A stretch of 64,000 nt of DNA from contig NZ_JAJSOK010000003.1 in the NCBI RefSeq assembly GCF_021283305.1, forward strand, positions 179,959-243,958. The letters run 5' to 3'. The position numbers were made by a program, and so were the translations under genes. Shown here piece by piece: positions 8,434-18,577 of this stretch. Source of the stretch: Pseudonocardia kujensis. Its GTDB lineage: Bacteria > Actinomycetota > Actinomycetes > Mycobacteriales > Pseudonocardiaceae. The notes beneath the pieces were generated by a model. That model ran no database searches. It saw only the letters and a list, made by a program, of their open reading frames with translations, and was not told where the DNA came from. The stretch's first letter is position 1. The number at the start of each line of letters is the position of its first letter.

Positions 8434-9192
8434 TCACGCGGTCCGCCACCGCAGGAGGTGGCTCTCGACGCGGACGAAGGCGAGGTTGAGCAGATAGCCC
8501 ACGAGGGCGAGCGTGATGATGCCCGCGAACATCAGCGGGACCTGGAAGATCCGCTGGCTCTCCAGGATCAGGTAGCCGATCCCGGTGTCACCCGCCAGCA
8601 TCTCGGACACGATGCCGACGATCAGGGCGATGCCGAGCGCGACCCGCATCCCGGTGAGGGTCTCCGGCAGGGCGCTGGGCAGCACGATGCGCCGCAGCCG
8701 CCCGAGCGGCCCGTAGCCCAGCGTGCGCCCGGTGTCGACGAGGATCGGGTCCACCGAGCGCACCCCACCGCAGGTGCTCAGCACCACCGGGAAGAAGCTG
8801 GTCAGGGCGATCACGGCGATCTTCATCTCGCTGCCCACCCCCAACAGCAGGATGGCGATCGGGATGTAGGCGGCCGACGGAATCGGCCGCAGCAGCTCCG
8901 TGACCGGCTCAAGCAGGTAGTAGACGAACCGGCTCGTGCCCATCAGCGCCCCGACGACCACGGCCGCGACGACCGCGACGACGTAGCCGACCAGCACCCG
9001 GGAGAGCGTTTCCCCCATCGCCACCGGCAGTGTGCCGTCGGTGATCCCCCCGACCAGGGCCGCGACCGACGCCGAGAAGCTCGGGATGCTCGGCGAGTCC
9101 ACGAGCTGGAGCCGAACGGCGAGCTCCCAGGCGACCACCAGAAGCACGATCAGCCCGATGCCGGTGGCCCGCAGGCTCAGCCGCCGGATCAC
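8434..9192 (-). CDS. ABC transporter permease (SsuC/TauC type)
   Basis: Integral membrane component of 252 residues with about six hydrophobic segments, beginning IGLIVLLVVAWELAVRLQLV. The coupling (EAA-like) loop reads TLGYGPLGRLRRIVLPSALP, the site that meets the ATPase. GTG 9192 overlaps the TGA of the ATPase gene (GTGA). It forms an importer with the ATPase on one side and the binding lipoprotein on the other; homodimeric permeases are usual in this subfamily. Confidence 0.92.
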   Translation of the reverse strand: MIRRLSLRATGIGLIVLLVVAWELAVRLQLVDSPSIPSFSASVAALVGGITDGTLPVAMGETLSRVLVGYVVAVVAAVVVGALMGTSRFVYYLLEPVTELLRPIPSAAYIPIAILLLGVGSEMKIAVIALTSFFPVVLSTCGGVRSVDPILVDTGRTLGYGPLGRLRRIVLPSALPETLTGMRVALGIALIVGIVSEMLAGDTGIGYLILESQRIFQVPLMFAGIITLALVGYLLNLAFVRVESHLLRWRTA

Positions 9193-10046
9193 CGGGCGCC
9201 GTCCTCGTAGCTCAGGCCCTCCTGGCGGTAGATGCTGTCGAGCAGCTGCCGGCGCATCGCCAGAAAGCGCGGGTCCTCGCCGAGAGTCACGGGGTTGCGG
9301 GGATGGGCGAAGTCGACGCGCAGGTCGATGTCCACCGTGGCCGGCGACTTTCGCAGGGCGACCACCCGCGTGGACAGCAGCAGGGCCTCCTCGATGTCGT
9401 GGGTCACGAACACCACGGTGATCCCCAGGCTGCGCCACAGGTCGAGCACCAGCTTCTGCAGCTTCGCCCTGGTCAACGCGTCGAGGGCGCTGAAGGGCTC
9501 GTCCATGAGCAGCACGCGAGGGCTGGTTGCGAGCGCCCGGGCGATGGCCAGCCGCTGCTGCATCCCGCCGGAGAGCTGGCCGGGGTAGTGGCGCTCGTAG
9601 GCCTCCAGGCCGACCCGCCCCAGCATCTCGCGTCCGATCTCGGTCCGCCGCCTGCGGTCGATGCCGCGGTCGCGTTCGAGACCGAATACGACGTTGTCGA
9701 GCACGGTGCGCCAGGGGAAGATCGACTTCGCGAACTGCTGGAACACGTACACCACACCGGGCGGTGGGCTCTCGACCACGGTGCCGGCGAATCGCACGGA
9801 GCCGGACGTGACCGGCGAGAGCCCGGCGAGCAGCTGCAGCATCGTCGTCTTCCCGCAGCCGGACGGCCCGACGATCGTGAGGAAGTCGCCGTCCGCCACG
9901 TCGAGGTCCACGTGGTCGAGGACCACGGACTCCCCGCCCCGCGCCAAGTAGGACTTCACCACGTCGCGTGCCGCGAGCACGGGGTGCCCCGCCTGCTCGT
10001 CCGCCCGGGTCGCCCGGTCGGACGCCACGGTCTCCGGGAGCATCAC
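9189..10046 (-). CDS. ABC transporter ATP-binding protein (SsuB/TauB type)
   Basis: ATPase of a nitrate/sulfonate/pyrimidine-type importer, about 285 residues. Walker A is GPSGCGKTT (residues 60-68), the signature is LSGGMQQRLAIARAL, Walker B is VLLMDEPFSALD and the switch histidine is in FVTHDIEEAL. Two starts are possible, GTG 10046 or ATG 10043. GAGGAG sits 5 bases before the GTG, and the GTG gives the same 4-base overlap with the preceding aldolase stop as at neighbouring junctions. It works with the permease and lipoprotein encoded just downstream. Confidence 0.93.
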   Translation of the reverse strand: MMLPETVASDRATRADEQAGHPVLAARDVVKSYLARGGESVVLDHVDLDVADGDFLTIVGPSGCGKTTMLQLLAGLSPVTSGSVRFAGTVVESPPPGVVYVFQQFAKSIFPWRTVLDNVVFGLERDRGIDRRRRTEIGREMLGRVGLEAYERHYPGQLSGGMQQRLAIARALATSPRVLLMDEPFSALDALTRAKLQKLVLDLWRSLGITVVFVTHDIEEALLLSTRVVALRKSPATVDIDLRVDFAHPRNPVTLGEDPRFLAMRRQLLDSIYRQEGLSYEDGAR

Positions 10047-11023
10047 GTCTCCTCCTCGCTCGTCGTGCCTTCCTGCCGCGGCGGCGCCGCAGCCCGACGA
10101 GGGGGAATCCTGGAGGGCTCGTCGACCGTCTTGGGTTGCGCTGGAGTTACGCCGGTATTTTCGAGGGGAGTCCTGGTGCCGGCCGCCGCTCCGCCACCGG
10201 TCGCGGCGCCCGACGGGGCGAGCTCGGCCCGCGCGGCGGTTGCGACCCTGCGGTAGGTGTTCATGACGAGCAGCGCGTCGACGTCGAAGACGAGGACCTG
10301 CGACCCGCGTCCGGCGGCGACCGCCACCCCGCCCGGCTCGTCGAACACGAGCTCCATGACGGGCCGGCCGGCCGTCGCCGCCGCGGCCCGCACCCGACCG
10401 AGCTGCTCAGCGATGACCGGGTGCAGCCCGGAGGGCTGCCGCAGCCCCTGCACCAGTGCCAGGTCGCCCGCCCCGGGCAGCACCCCGCTCAGGCCGGGCA
10501 CCGCGAGGATCTCGGAGATCGTGGCGACGGCGGCCGGGTGCTCGATGATCACGAACAGCACCACCTCGTCGTTCGCCCGGCGGACGTGCTCCATCGCCCC
10601 GCCGCGGCCGACGGCGTGGATCCAGCGGCCGTAGCTGATGCCGCGTTCGCCCCGGGGCGGGTAGTGGGCCCTCCGGATCGCCGACGCCACGTCGGCCGGG
10701 CCGGTCACGTGGGCCAGGACGGCACCTGCGGCGCCGGCGTCGAGGAAGCGGGGCAGCAGGTTCACGTCCGCGGCGTTCAGCCGGACCAGCGTGGGGACGT
10801 CCCGGGCGCGCGCGGCGAGGATCATCCGCTCGACGGTCTCCAGGTCGAGCAGGCCGTGCTCGTACTCGACCACCACGAGGTCGAACCCCTGCGCGACGGC
10901 GATCTCCACGACGGCGGGGTCGCCGAGCGCGTGGAAGGAACCGAGGAGCCGTTCCCCGGCCCGGAGGCGCTCGGCCAAGGTCTTCGCGCAGAGCGCCAGG
11001 AGGATCTTGATCGGTGTTCTCAA
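10043..11023 (-). CDS. HpcH/HpaI-family aldolase with proline-rich C-terminal tail
   Basis: Class II 2-oxo-acid aldolase fold, normally cleaving 4-hydroxy-2-oxo acids with a divalent metal. Family marks are LGSFHALGDPAVVEIA, LVVVEYEHGLLDLE, then YPPRGERGISYGRW and VFVIIEHPAAV-like sequence (LFVIIEHPAAV). No ATG gives a sensible start; TTG 11023 is chosen, with TTG 10957 as an alternative. The core ends about 65 residues before the stop, and the rest is a Ala/Pro/Thr-rich tail not usual in the family. First gene of the ABC-importer operon. It may produce pyruvate or a 2-oxo acid in the last step (inference). Confidence 0.8.
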   Translation of the reverse strand: MRTPIKILLALCAKTLAERLRAGERLLGSFHALGDPAVVEIAVAQGFDLVVVEYEHGLLDLETVERMILAARARDVPTLVRLNAADVNLLPRFLDAGAAGAVLAHVTGPADVASAIRRAHYPPRGERGISYGRWIHAVGRGGAMEHVRRANDEVVLFVIIEHPAAVATISEILAVPGLSGVLPGAGDLALVQGLRQPSGLHPVIAEQLGRVRAAAATAGRPVMELVFDEPGGVAVAAGRGSQVLVFDVDALLVMNTYRRVATAARAELAPSGAATGGGAAAGTRTPLENTGVTPAQPKTVDEPSRIPPRRAAAPPRQEGTTSEEET

Positions 11024-11219
11024 TGCCCGGTGCCGTTCTCGGTCGTCGGCGACCGGACCCTCGGCAGCGCACGCCGAGGATCCGGGCCATGTGGAGGTGG
11101 GGGGTGCCGACCGACCTGTCCGCCGCTCGTTCGTGGCGCGACAGCCGATCCGGAACTCGTGGTCGCCGTGTGGTTCGACAGCCCTGTCAGCGACCGCCGC
11201 AACGGTAGAAATCGACAAT

Positions 11220-11231
11220 CTTGCCTGGCAA
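11220..11231 (-). promoter_or_regulatory. Candidate GntR operator, copy 2
   Basis: On the minus strand this reads TTGCCAGGCAAG, matching 11 of 12 bases of the 5' part of copy 1 (TTGACAGGCAAG). It lies 197 bases upstream of the aldolase start in the gap shared with the divergent permease gene, so it could control the leftward ABC-importer operon. Confidence 0.5.
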
Positions 11232-11269
11232 TCAATCGGCTACCTGTTTACAAGGACGACACCGCAAGA

Positions 11270-11287
11270 TTGACAGGTACGCCTGTC
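11270..11287 (+). promoter_or_regulatory. Candidate GntR operator, copy 3
   Basis: TTGACAGGTACGCCTGTC contains a perfect inverted repeat GACAGG/CCTGTC around a 4-base centre. Its first 16 bases match copy 1 at 14 positions. It sits 76 bases before the GTG of the MFS permease. With copies 1 and 2 it marks all three transcription units of this module. Confidence 0.6.
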
Positions 11288-11362
11288 GAAACCTACCGTC
11301 GGGTCACGGCCCGCCGCGGTGCCAGGTCGCCCATCGAACTCCAGGCCAGAGGAGCCCTCACC

Positions 11363-12559
11363 GTGATCCCGCAGGTCGACGAGCGGGACCGGCTGGTCGT
11401 GTCGATCGCCGGTCTCGTCACCGCCACCCAGCTCGTGTGGTCCATCCTGACACCCGTCCTGCCCGCCTTCGCCCAGGAGCTGGGGATCGACCCGGTCGGC
11501 CTCGGCCTGCTCGTCGGCGGGTTCGGGCTTGGCCGCATCGTGGCCAACATCCCGGCCGGGTACGCCGGGACCAGGGTCAACCGGCTCCATCTCCTGGTCG
11601 GCGGCGCGACGGGCGTCGTCGTCCTCTCCTCCCTGACCGGACTGGCCACCTCGTTCGGTGGGGTCCTGGCCCTGCGCATCCTCACCGGCGCCGCCGCCGG
11701 GGTGGCGATGACGAGCGGCCAGACCCTGGTCGCGGACTCCGTCCGCAGCGAGTCGCTCACCCGCGCGATGGCGACCATGCAGGGCCTGCAGCTCACCGGC
11801 GCGGCCGTCGGCCCCGCGATTGGCGGGGTCACCGCGTCCCTGCTCGGTCTGCGCGCGCCGTTCGTCGTGGCGGGCGCAGCGTGCGCGGTGTTCGTGCTGT
11901 GGATCGTGCTGAGCCCGCGGCTGCGCCGCCGCCTCGTCGACGCCGGCGCGGTAGCGCCGTCCGAGCCCGCGACCGTCGCCGCGCCCCCGCGCCGGACGGG
12001 GGGTCTGGTCGCGGCGTGCCTCGTCGGCTTCTCGGCCTTCTTCTGCCGGTTCGGCGTGCAGCAGGCGCTGCTCCCGCTCGTCGCGCTGCAGACGGTGGGC
12101 CTTTCGGTCGGGGTGCTCGGGCTGGTCTTCTCCGGGATCGCCGTCGCCAACGTGCTCTGCCTCCTGACGGTGGGCAGGCTCACCGACCGCCTCGGGCACC
12201 GGCGGACGATCGTCGGCTCCTCCCTCGGTTCGGCCGTCGTCATCGCCCTGTTCGTACTCCCCATCGGGCCCACGGCATTCGTCGGACTGTGTCTCCTGTT
12301 CGGCGTTGCGACGGGGGTCGGGGGCCCGATCCCCGCCGCCTACCTCGCGCGGATCACCCAGGACGTCCGGCGGGGGCCCGCGATCGGCCTGTACCGCACC
12401 TGCGGGGACCTCGGAGGCGTCCTCGGCCCACTCATGGTGGGGGTCGTCGGCTCGTTGTGGGGGCTGCCCGGGGCGGCTCTCGTCTCGGCGGCCGTACCGA
12501 CACTGGCTGCGGTGGGCTTCGGGCTTCTGACAACCCGCGCACGACCCAAGCGCGGGTGA
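11363..12559 (+). CDS. MFS transporter
   Basis: Major facilitator permease of 398 residues with about 12 hydrophobic segments. It begins IAGLVTATQLVWSILTPVLP and has the loop 2-3 type stretch GRIVANIPAGYAGTRVNR and the second-half motif GRLTDRLGHRRT. GTG 11363 follows AGAGGAG at 7 bases; a much longer open frame upstream is antisense to the aldolase operon and is not used. It is the only rightward gene of the GntR module and shares its operator with the ABC operon. It could export an intermediate or import a second substrate. Confidence 0.88.
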   Translation: MIPQVDERDRLVVSIAGLVTATQLVWSILTPVLPAFAQELGIDPVGLGLLVGGFGLGRIVANIPAGYAGTRVNRLHLLVGGATGVVVLSSLTGLATSFGGVLALRILTGAAAGVAMTSGQTLVADSVRSESLTRAMATMQGLQLTGAAVGPAIGGVTASLLGLRAPFVVAGAACAVFVLWIVLSPRLRRRLVDAGAVAPSEPATVAAPPRRTGGLVAACLVGFSAFFCRFGVQQALLPLVALQTVGLSVGVLGLVFSGIAVANVLCLLTVGRLTDRLGHRRTIVGSSLGSAVVIALFVLPIGPTAFVGLCLLFGVATGVGGPIPAAYLARITQDVRRGPAIGLYRTCGDLGGVLGPLMVGVVGSLWGLPGAALVSAAVPTLAAVGFGLLTTRARPKRG

Positions 12560-12585
12560 GTCACGCCGCGGCACTCCGGACGCCG

Positions 12586-13338
12586 CTACTCCGGGGTGCG
12601 GCCCGGCAGGTTCGCGAGGGCCTGCGACCGGGCCTCGAGCAGCTCCGCGTAGTTGCCGTTCTTCTCCGCCCAACGCAGCCGCTGCGCGGCCTCGACCACG
12701 ACCTCGCGCGGGGTCGGGTCCGCGGACAGGAGCGAGAGAGCCTCGTCGAGGAACGGTCCCAGGTCCAGCGCCGCCGGGTTGAGCCGCTTGGCGTCCTCGG
12801 TCGTGGCGACCGCGGGCGGGACCAGCTCCGTGACCTCGACGCCAGTGCCCTCGAGCTGGGCTCGCAGCGACTCGGTGTAGGAGTGCACACCGGCCTTGGT
12901 CGCCCCGTAGGTCGGCCACAGCGGGAACGGCAGGAACCCGATCCCCGAGCTGACGGTCATGATCGTGCCTGTTCCGCGGCCGACGAGGTGCGGAGTGAAG
13001 GCGTCGATCACCCGGATCGTGCCCAGCAGGTTGACCGCGACGGTCGTCTCCGCCTGCTCGATGTGACCGGGGTCGCGCAGGTCCTCGGCGAGCATGACCC
13101 CGGACATGGTGACCACCGTGTCGAGCTCGGGGTGGCGGGCGAGCACCTCGTCGCGGGCCCGGGCGACCGACTCCGCATCGGTGACGTCGACGGCGACCGT
13201 CTCCAGGTCCTCGACGCGGGCGGTGCTCCGGCCGCCGACGACGACCGTGGCCCCCGCCTCGACGAAGCGGCGGGCGAGCCCGAGGCCGATCCCCGACGTC
13301 CCGCCGACGACGAACGCGGTGCGGTTCTTGATGTCCAT
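12586..13338 (-). CDS. SDR-family oxidoreductase (DltE-like)
   Basis: Short-chain dehydrogenase of 250 residues. Cofactor motif GGTSGIGLGLARRF, then TMSGVM in place of the usual NNAG, and the catalytic TYGATKAG. The late region PREVVVEAAQRLRWAEKNG is typical of DltE-like SDRs paired with XRE regulators. It converges on the MFS permease (26-base gap) and diverges from the XRE gene at 13464, which probably controls it. Substrate unknown. Confidence 0.9.
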   Translation of the reverse strand: MDIKNRTAFVVGGTSGIGLGLARRFVEAGATVVVGGRSTARVEDLETVAVDVTDAESVARARDEVLARHPELDTVVTMSGVMLAEDLRDPGHIEQAETTVAVNLLGTIRVIDAFTPHLVGRGTGTIMTVSSGIGFLPFPLWPTYGATKAGVHSYTESLRAQLEGTGVEVTELVPPAVATTEDAKRLNPAALDLGPFLDEALSLLSADPTPREVVVEAAQRLRWAEKNGNYAELLEARSQALANLPGRTPE

Positions 13339-13463
13339 CTGTGTCTCCTCCTCAGTGACGATGTCGAGGATCGTCCGGAGCGCGATCGGGTCGGTAGACC
13401 CCGTCGATCCGTAGGAGTGGCAGGGCCCCCCATCGGTCGTCCGCCCGCGGCTACCTTGAGCCG

Positions 13464-14297
13464 ATGGTCAGTGATCGGGATGCGAACAGCCTCGGCGAGT
13501 ACCTCCGCGCCCGGCGAGACGCAGTCACCCCGGACCAAGTGGGCCTGCCCGTGCAGGCGACGCGGCGGGCTCCGGGGCTGCGCCGCGAGGAGGTCGCGAT
13601 GCTGGCCGGGATCAGCTCCGACTACTACCTGCGACTGGAGCGCGGGCGCGACAGGAACCCTTCGCCGCAGGTCCTGCAGGCGCTCGCCCGGGCGCTCCGG
13701 CTGGACGAGGTGGAGTCGGAGTACCTTCTCGGCTTCACCAGTCCGCGCCCCCGCCGACTCCGCCGCCGGCGCACCGAGCCCGTACCTTCCCGCCTGCACC
13801 ACCTGCTGGCCGCCGTCGGCGTCCCTGCCTTCGTCGAGAGCCGATACTTCGACGTGCTGGCGTCGAACCCCCTCGCCATGGCGTTGTCGCCACGCCTGCG
13901 CCCCGGGGAGAACCGGCTGCGCTCGCTTCTGCTCGATCCCGAGGAACGCGAGTTCCACAGCGACTGGGAGGCCGCGGTCGCGGACTCGGTCGCCTGGTTC
14001 CGCCAGGCCATCGGAACCGACGTGGAGGACGCCCGCGCCGTGGAGCTCGTCGGGGAGCTGTCCCTCGCCAGCGCCCGCTTCCGGTCCCTCTGGGCGCGCC
14101 ATGACGTGCGGCGCCTCGAAGGCGGAACCGCGGTGGTGGAGCACCCACTGGTCGGGCCGCTACGACTGCACCGGGACAAGCTCCCGGTGGGTGAGCACCT
14201 CTTGGTGCTCTACTACCCGAGCGAGCGCGATGAGGACGCCGAGAAGCTGCGGCTCCTCGCCGCCCTCAGCGCCCCGGGCGAGGTCGACACAGGGTGA
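13464..14297 (+). CDS. XRE-family regulator with MmyB-like ligand domain
   Basis: Transcription factor of 277 residues. The N-terminal helix-turn-helix is LGEYLRARRDAV..GLRREEVAMLAGISSDYYLRLERG. The rest fits the MmyB-like ligand-binding domain (FDVLASNPLAMAL, HSDWEAAVADSVAWFR, VGEHLLVLYYPS). A possible -10 element TACCTT lies directly before ATG 13464, so the transcript may be nearly leaderless. It diverges from the SDR at 12586; such pairs often work as a regulator and its single target. A second pair of the same kind lies at 38.8-42.4 kb. Confidence 0.9.
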   Translation: MVSDRDANSLGEYLRARRDAVTPDQVGLPVQATRRAPGLRREEVAMLAGISSDYYLRLERGRDRNPSPQVLQALARALRLDEVESEYLLGFTSPRPRRLRRRRTEPVPSRLHHLLAAVGVPAFVESRYFDVLASNPLAMALSPRLRPGENRLRSLLLDPEEREFHSDWEAAVADSVAWFRQAIGTDVEDARAVELVGELSLASARFRSLWARHDVRRLEGGTAVVEHPLVGPLRLHRDKLPVGEHLLVLYYPSERDEDAEKLRLLAALSAPGEVDTG

Positions 14298-14322
14298 ACC
14301 GTCGCCGAGCGCCGATCCGCGT

Positions 14323-14511
14323 GTGGCGGGTGACGGCAAAGAGCTCGTCGCGACGTCAGTGTGGCGTCTCTTCATGGCACCGGAGGTGCACGCCGCGCTC
14401 GGCCGGTCCGTGCAGGTCCGCCACATCACCGGCGCCCTCGAAGTCGCCGAGGACCTCGACGACGAAGTCTCCGGGCCGATGCTCACCAGTCCCCCGCGCA
14501 CCGCGCCGTCT
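14323..14511 (+). pseudogene. Possible coding remnant, unrecognised
   Basis: From GTG 14323 one plus-strand frame has very high third-position G+C, and reads as a plausible protein tail (TSVWRLFMAPEVHAALGRSV, then HITGALEVAEDLDDEVSGPM). It has no stop until well inside the MFS gene on the other strand. No family was recognised. It may be the remains of a gene or an open frame by chance. Confidence 0.25.
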
Positions 14512-15892
14512 AGGAGTCTCGCCGAGCGCCGCGGCGAATCGTCAGGAGCACGAGCCCTGCGACGACGGCGAGGGACCCCATCACCACGGCAATCTCCGTC
14601 CGATCACCGCCGGCGGCGAACAGCGCTCCGGCGAGCGCGGGCGCGGCGGCACTGCCGATACGGCCGATTCCGAGCACCACGCCGGTGCCGGTCGCCCGGA
14701 TCGGCGCGGCGAATGCGTCCGCCGTGGTGATCATGAGCCCCAGGGTGCCAGCGGCGACGGAGCTCGCGGCGAGCACGCCCGTCAGGACGACGAGGACGGG
14801 CACCGAGGGCACCAGGCCGAACGCGATCACGAGGATCCCGAGCCCGAAAATGCCGACGGCCGCCAGTAGACGCCCGTCGACCCGTCGGGAGAGCAGACCG
14901 AACACCGCGCAGACGAAGGCGCCCAGGAAGCTGCCCGCGCTCGCGACCGAGGCGGCTGCGGAGGCGTCGAAGCCCGCGCTCACCAGCATCGTCGGCTGCC
15001 AGCTCAGGAAGAAGTAGATCGTCATGTACAGCAGGAGGCTGATCACGCACACCTGCACGGTCGTCAGGAGCTGCCGGCCCCGGACGATCTCCCGGTAAGG
15101 GGTCCGCCGCCGCTGCTCGACCGGCGGTAGGGCGGCGAGCGCGGTGTGCCCGAACCTGCGCAGCAGGGAGTTGACGCGCCCGAGGCTGTCCGCGCGCCTT
15201 CGGGCCAACAGGAAGGCGAGCGACTCGGGCAGTGCCTTGGCAGCGAAGGGCACGACCAGCATGGTGAGCACGGCGCCGAGCAGGAACACGGAGTGCCAGC
15301 TGACGTGTCGCAGCAGGAACGCCGAAGCCAGGCCGCCGAGTGCGCCGCCGAGCGGGTAGCCGACGGCCAACATCGCGATGGCCAGCGAGCGCGTGCGCCG
15401 GTTCGCCACCTCGACCGCGACCGGGTTGACCACGACCATCATCGCGCCGATGCCAACGCCGGTCAGGACCCGCACGATGGCCAGCAGGAAGACCGAGTCG
15501 CACAACGCGGACAGAAGCATGCCCACGACCATGACCGTGAGGCTCGCCAGCACGATCGGGCGGCGGCCGACGAGGTCGGCCAGGGGCGCGAGGGTGATCG
15601 AGCCGAGGAGGGCGCCGACCAGGCCGGCCGACAGCAGGATCCCGATCGCGGCGCTGTCGACCTGGAAGGCCCTCGCCAACGCCGGGGCCACGAACGTGAC
15701 GGACAGCAGGTCGAACCCGTCCAGCGCGGAAATCACCGCCGCGAGCGCGACGGCCCGCTTCTGGGCGGCCGACATGGGCGAGTCGAGGATGAGGTCGCGC
15801 GGATGGACGGGCCGATCGCCCTGGGTACCCGCGGCATTGTGCGCATGCTCGGTCAAGTCGCTCTCCGTTGGGCGTGACGAGGGGATGTCCAT
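14510..15892 (-). CDS. MFS transporter, aromatic acid:H+ symporter (AAHS)-like
   Basis: Permease of 460 residues with a 50-residue hydrophilic N-terminus and about 12 hydrophobic segments. The first one carries SALDGFDLLSVTFVAPAL, the acidic DGFD motif of the AAHS group that takes up aromatic acids, and loop 2-3 is PLADLVGRRPIVLASL. ATG 15892 is chosen; the frame is open further upstream but only through IS debris. A perfect 10-bp palindrome lies 25 bases upstream. No catabolic partner gene adjoins it, so its substrate is unknown. Confidence 0.88.
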   Translation of the reverse strand: MDIPSSRPTESDLTEHAHNAAGTQGDRPVHPRDLILDSPMSAAQKRAVALAAVISALDGFDLLSVTFVAPALARAFQVDSAAIGILLSAGLVGALLGSITLAPLADLVGRRPIVLASLTVMVVGMLLSALCDSVFLLAIVRVLTGVGIGAMMVVVNPVAVEVANRRTRSLAIAMLAVGYPLGGALGGLASAFLLRHVSWHSVFLLGAVLTMLVVPFAAKALPESLAFLLARRRADSLGRVNSLLRRFGHTALAALPPVEQRRRTPYREIVRGRQLLTTVQVCVISLLLYMTIYFFLSWQPTMLVSAGFDASAAASVASAGSFLGAFVCAVFGLLSRRVDGRLLAAVGIFGLGILVIAFGLVPSVPVLVVLTGVLAASSVAAGTLGLMITTADAFAAPIRATGTGVVLGIGRIGSAAAPALAGALFAAGGDRTEIAVVMGSLAVVAGLVLLTIRRGARRDS

Positions 15893-15916
15893 GTCCTGAC
15901 GGGACCGCGGACGCGG

Positions 15917-15938
15917 GATGCTCAGTACACTGAGCATC
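15917..15938. promoter_or_regulatory. Perfect 10-bp palindromic operator candidate
   Basis: GATGCTCAGT and ACTGAGCATC form a perfect inverted repeat with a 2-base spacer, 25 to 46 bases upstream of the AAHS permease start. The position is right for a repressor that blocks the permease promoter. The cognate regulator is not identifiable; no other copy was noticed in the window. Confidence 0.55.
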
Positions 15939-16059
15939 ACCTGGGCGCCACTATCGTCAGCCGTCGCCCGGTGCACAAGTCTTGACTTTGCGGGGCTGAG
16001 CCGAGACCTTGCGGTCGCGCTCTGCCCTCGCTGGACGCGCGACGACGTGCGGCCCAGAA

Positions 16060-16256
16060 GACACGGCTGCAGTGGTGCAGCACCGACGGTCGGGCCGCTA
16101 CGACGCCAACCGGGAGTGCGCGGCCTCGGTAGCAGCGGCTCCACCAGCTCCCACAGCTCGTCGAAGCGTGGACGGACGGGCCGGCCGCGGGTCCCGGACC
16201 GGGCCGCGCTGGCCGGGATCGTGTTCGTGCTCAAGACCAGGATCAGCTGGAACGCA
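16060..16256. mobile_element. IS5-type transposase debris, two inverted fragments
   Basis: The minus strand (16166 down to about 16100) encodes FDELWELVEPLLP, the N-terminal signature of IS5-family transposases. The plus strand (about 16164-16256) encodes GRPRVPDRAALAGIVFVLKT, the next conserved stretch of such proteins. The two are in opposite orientation, so this is rearranged debris and not a working gene. It separates the AAHS permease from the complete IS at 16341. Confidence 0.6.
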
Positions 16257-16340
16257 TCGTCCCCCGCCATAGACGAACATGACCAACGACCAGAACAGCT
16301 TCACACGGGACTGACACGCCGACTTCTGAAACGACTTCTC

Positions 16341-18100
<1,760 letters not shown>

Positions 18101-18105
18101 CGCGT

Positions 18106-18147
18106 GGCCCGGCCGGCCCGGTCCCGCAGCGGGGCCGGGCCGGGCTC
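18106..18147. terminator. GC-rich hairpin after the SDR tail
   Basis: GGCCCGGCCGGCCCGG and GGGGCCGGGCCGGGC can pair across a short loop just after the stop of the truncated SDR. No T-run follows. It is probably the terminator of the lost gene. Confidence 0.45.
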
Positions 18148-18577
18148 CGGCCATACCGACCTTGCAATCGGCCGCCGCCTTTCGCCCTGTTGCTGCCCGA
18201 AGATTCGGACATGAAGGACGACCCTCTCAGCCGCCAGCTTGGCATGACGGGGCGGGCGTGGATCCGGCATCGGTCGGCCACAGGACCCGCCCCGCCCCCG
18301 GAGTGCGCAGGAACGTGTTCTCGGCGGACGACGATCACGAACCCGCGAGGATACGTCCCCAGCAACGGAAACTAGCCCATCACCGCGGGCTCGCAGCCCA
18401 TGGTGCAAGAACGGCCTACCCATACGTGCTCCCCCGAAAGGCCCCTGTTCCGGACGGTCACCGGATGCCCGACCGGCCACGGCTCGGGATCTGTGCGTCG
18501 CCAGCGTTGAGGTGCGCTCCGCTGTGCTTGTTGAGGCGGTAGTGCGGAGGGGACGGGGACAGCAGACACCTTCACAG
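18148..18577. other. Intergenic stretch, no gene seen
   Basis: About 430 bases between the SDR tail and the first TetR-type operator. Short open frames exist on both strands, but none shows a family motif or a convincing ribosome site. It probably contains the upstream part of the alcohol dehydrogenase promoter. Confidence 0.4.

Noticed and set aside
11221..14730. 1169-codon plus-strand open frame
   Set aside because: It runs out of frame through the MFS permease, antisense through the SDR, and out of frame through the XRE gene. Only its last part (14323-14511) looks possibly coding and is listed separately.
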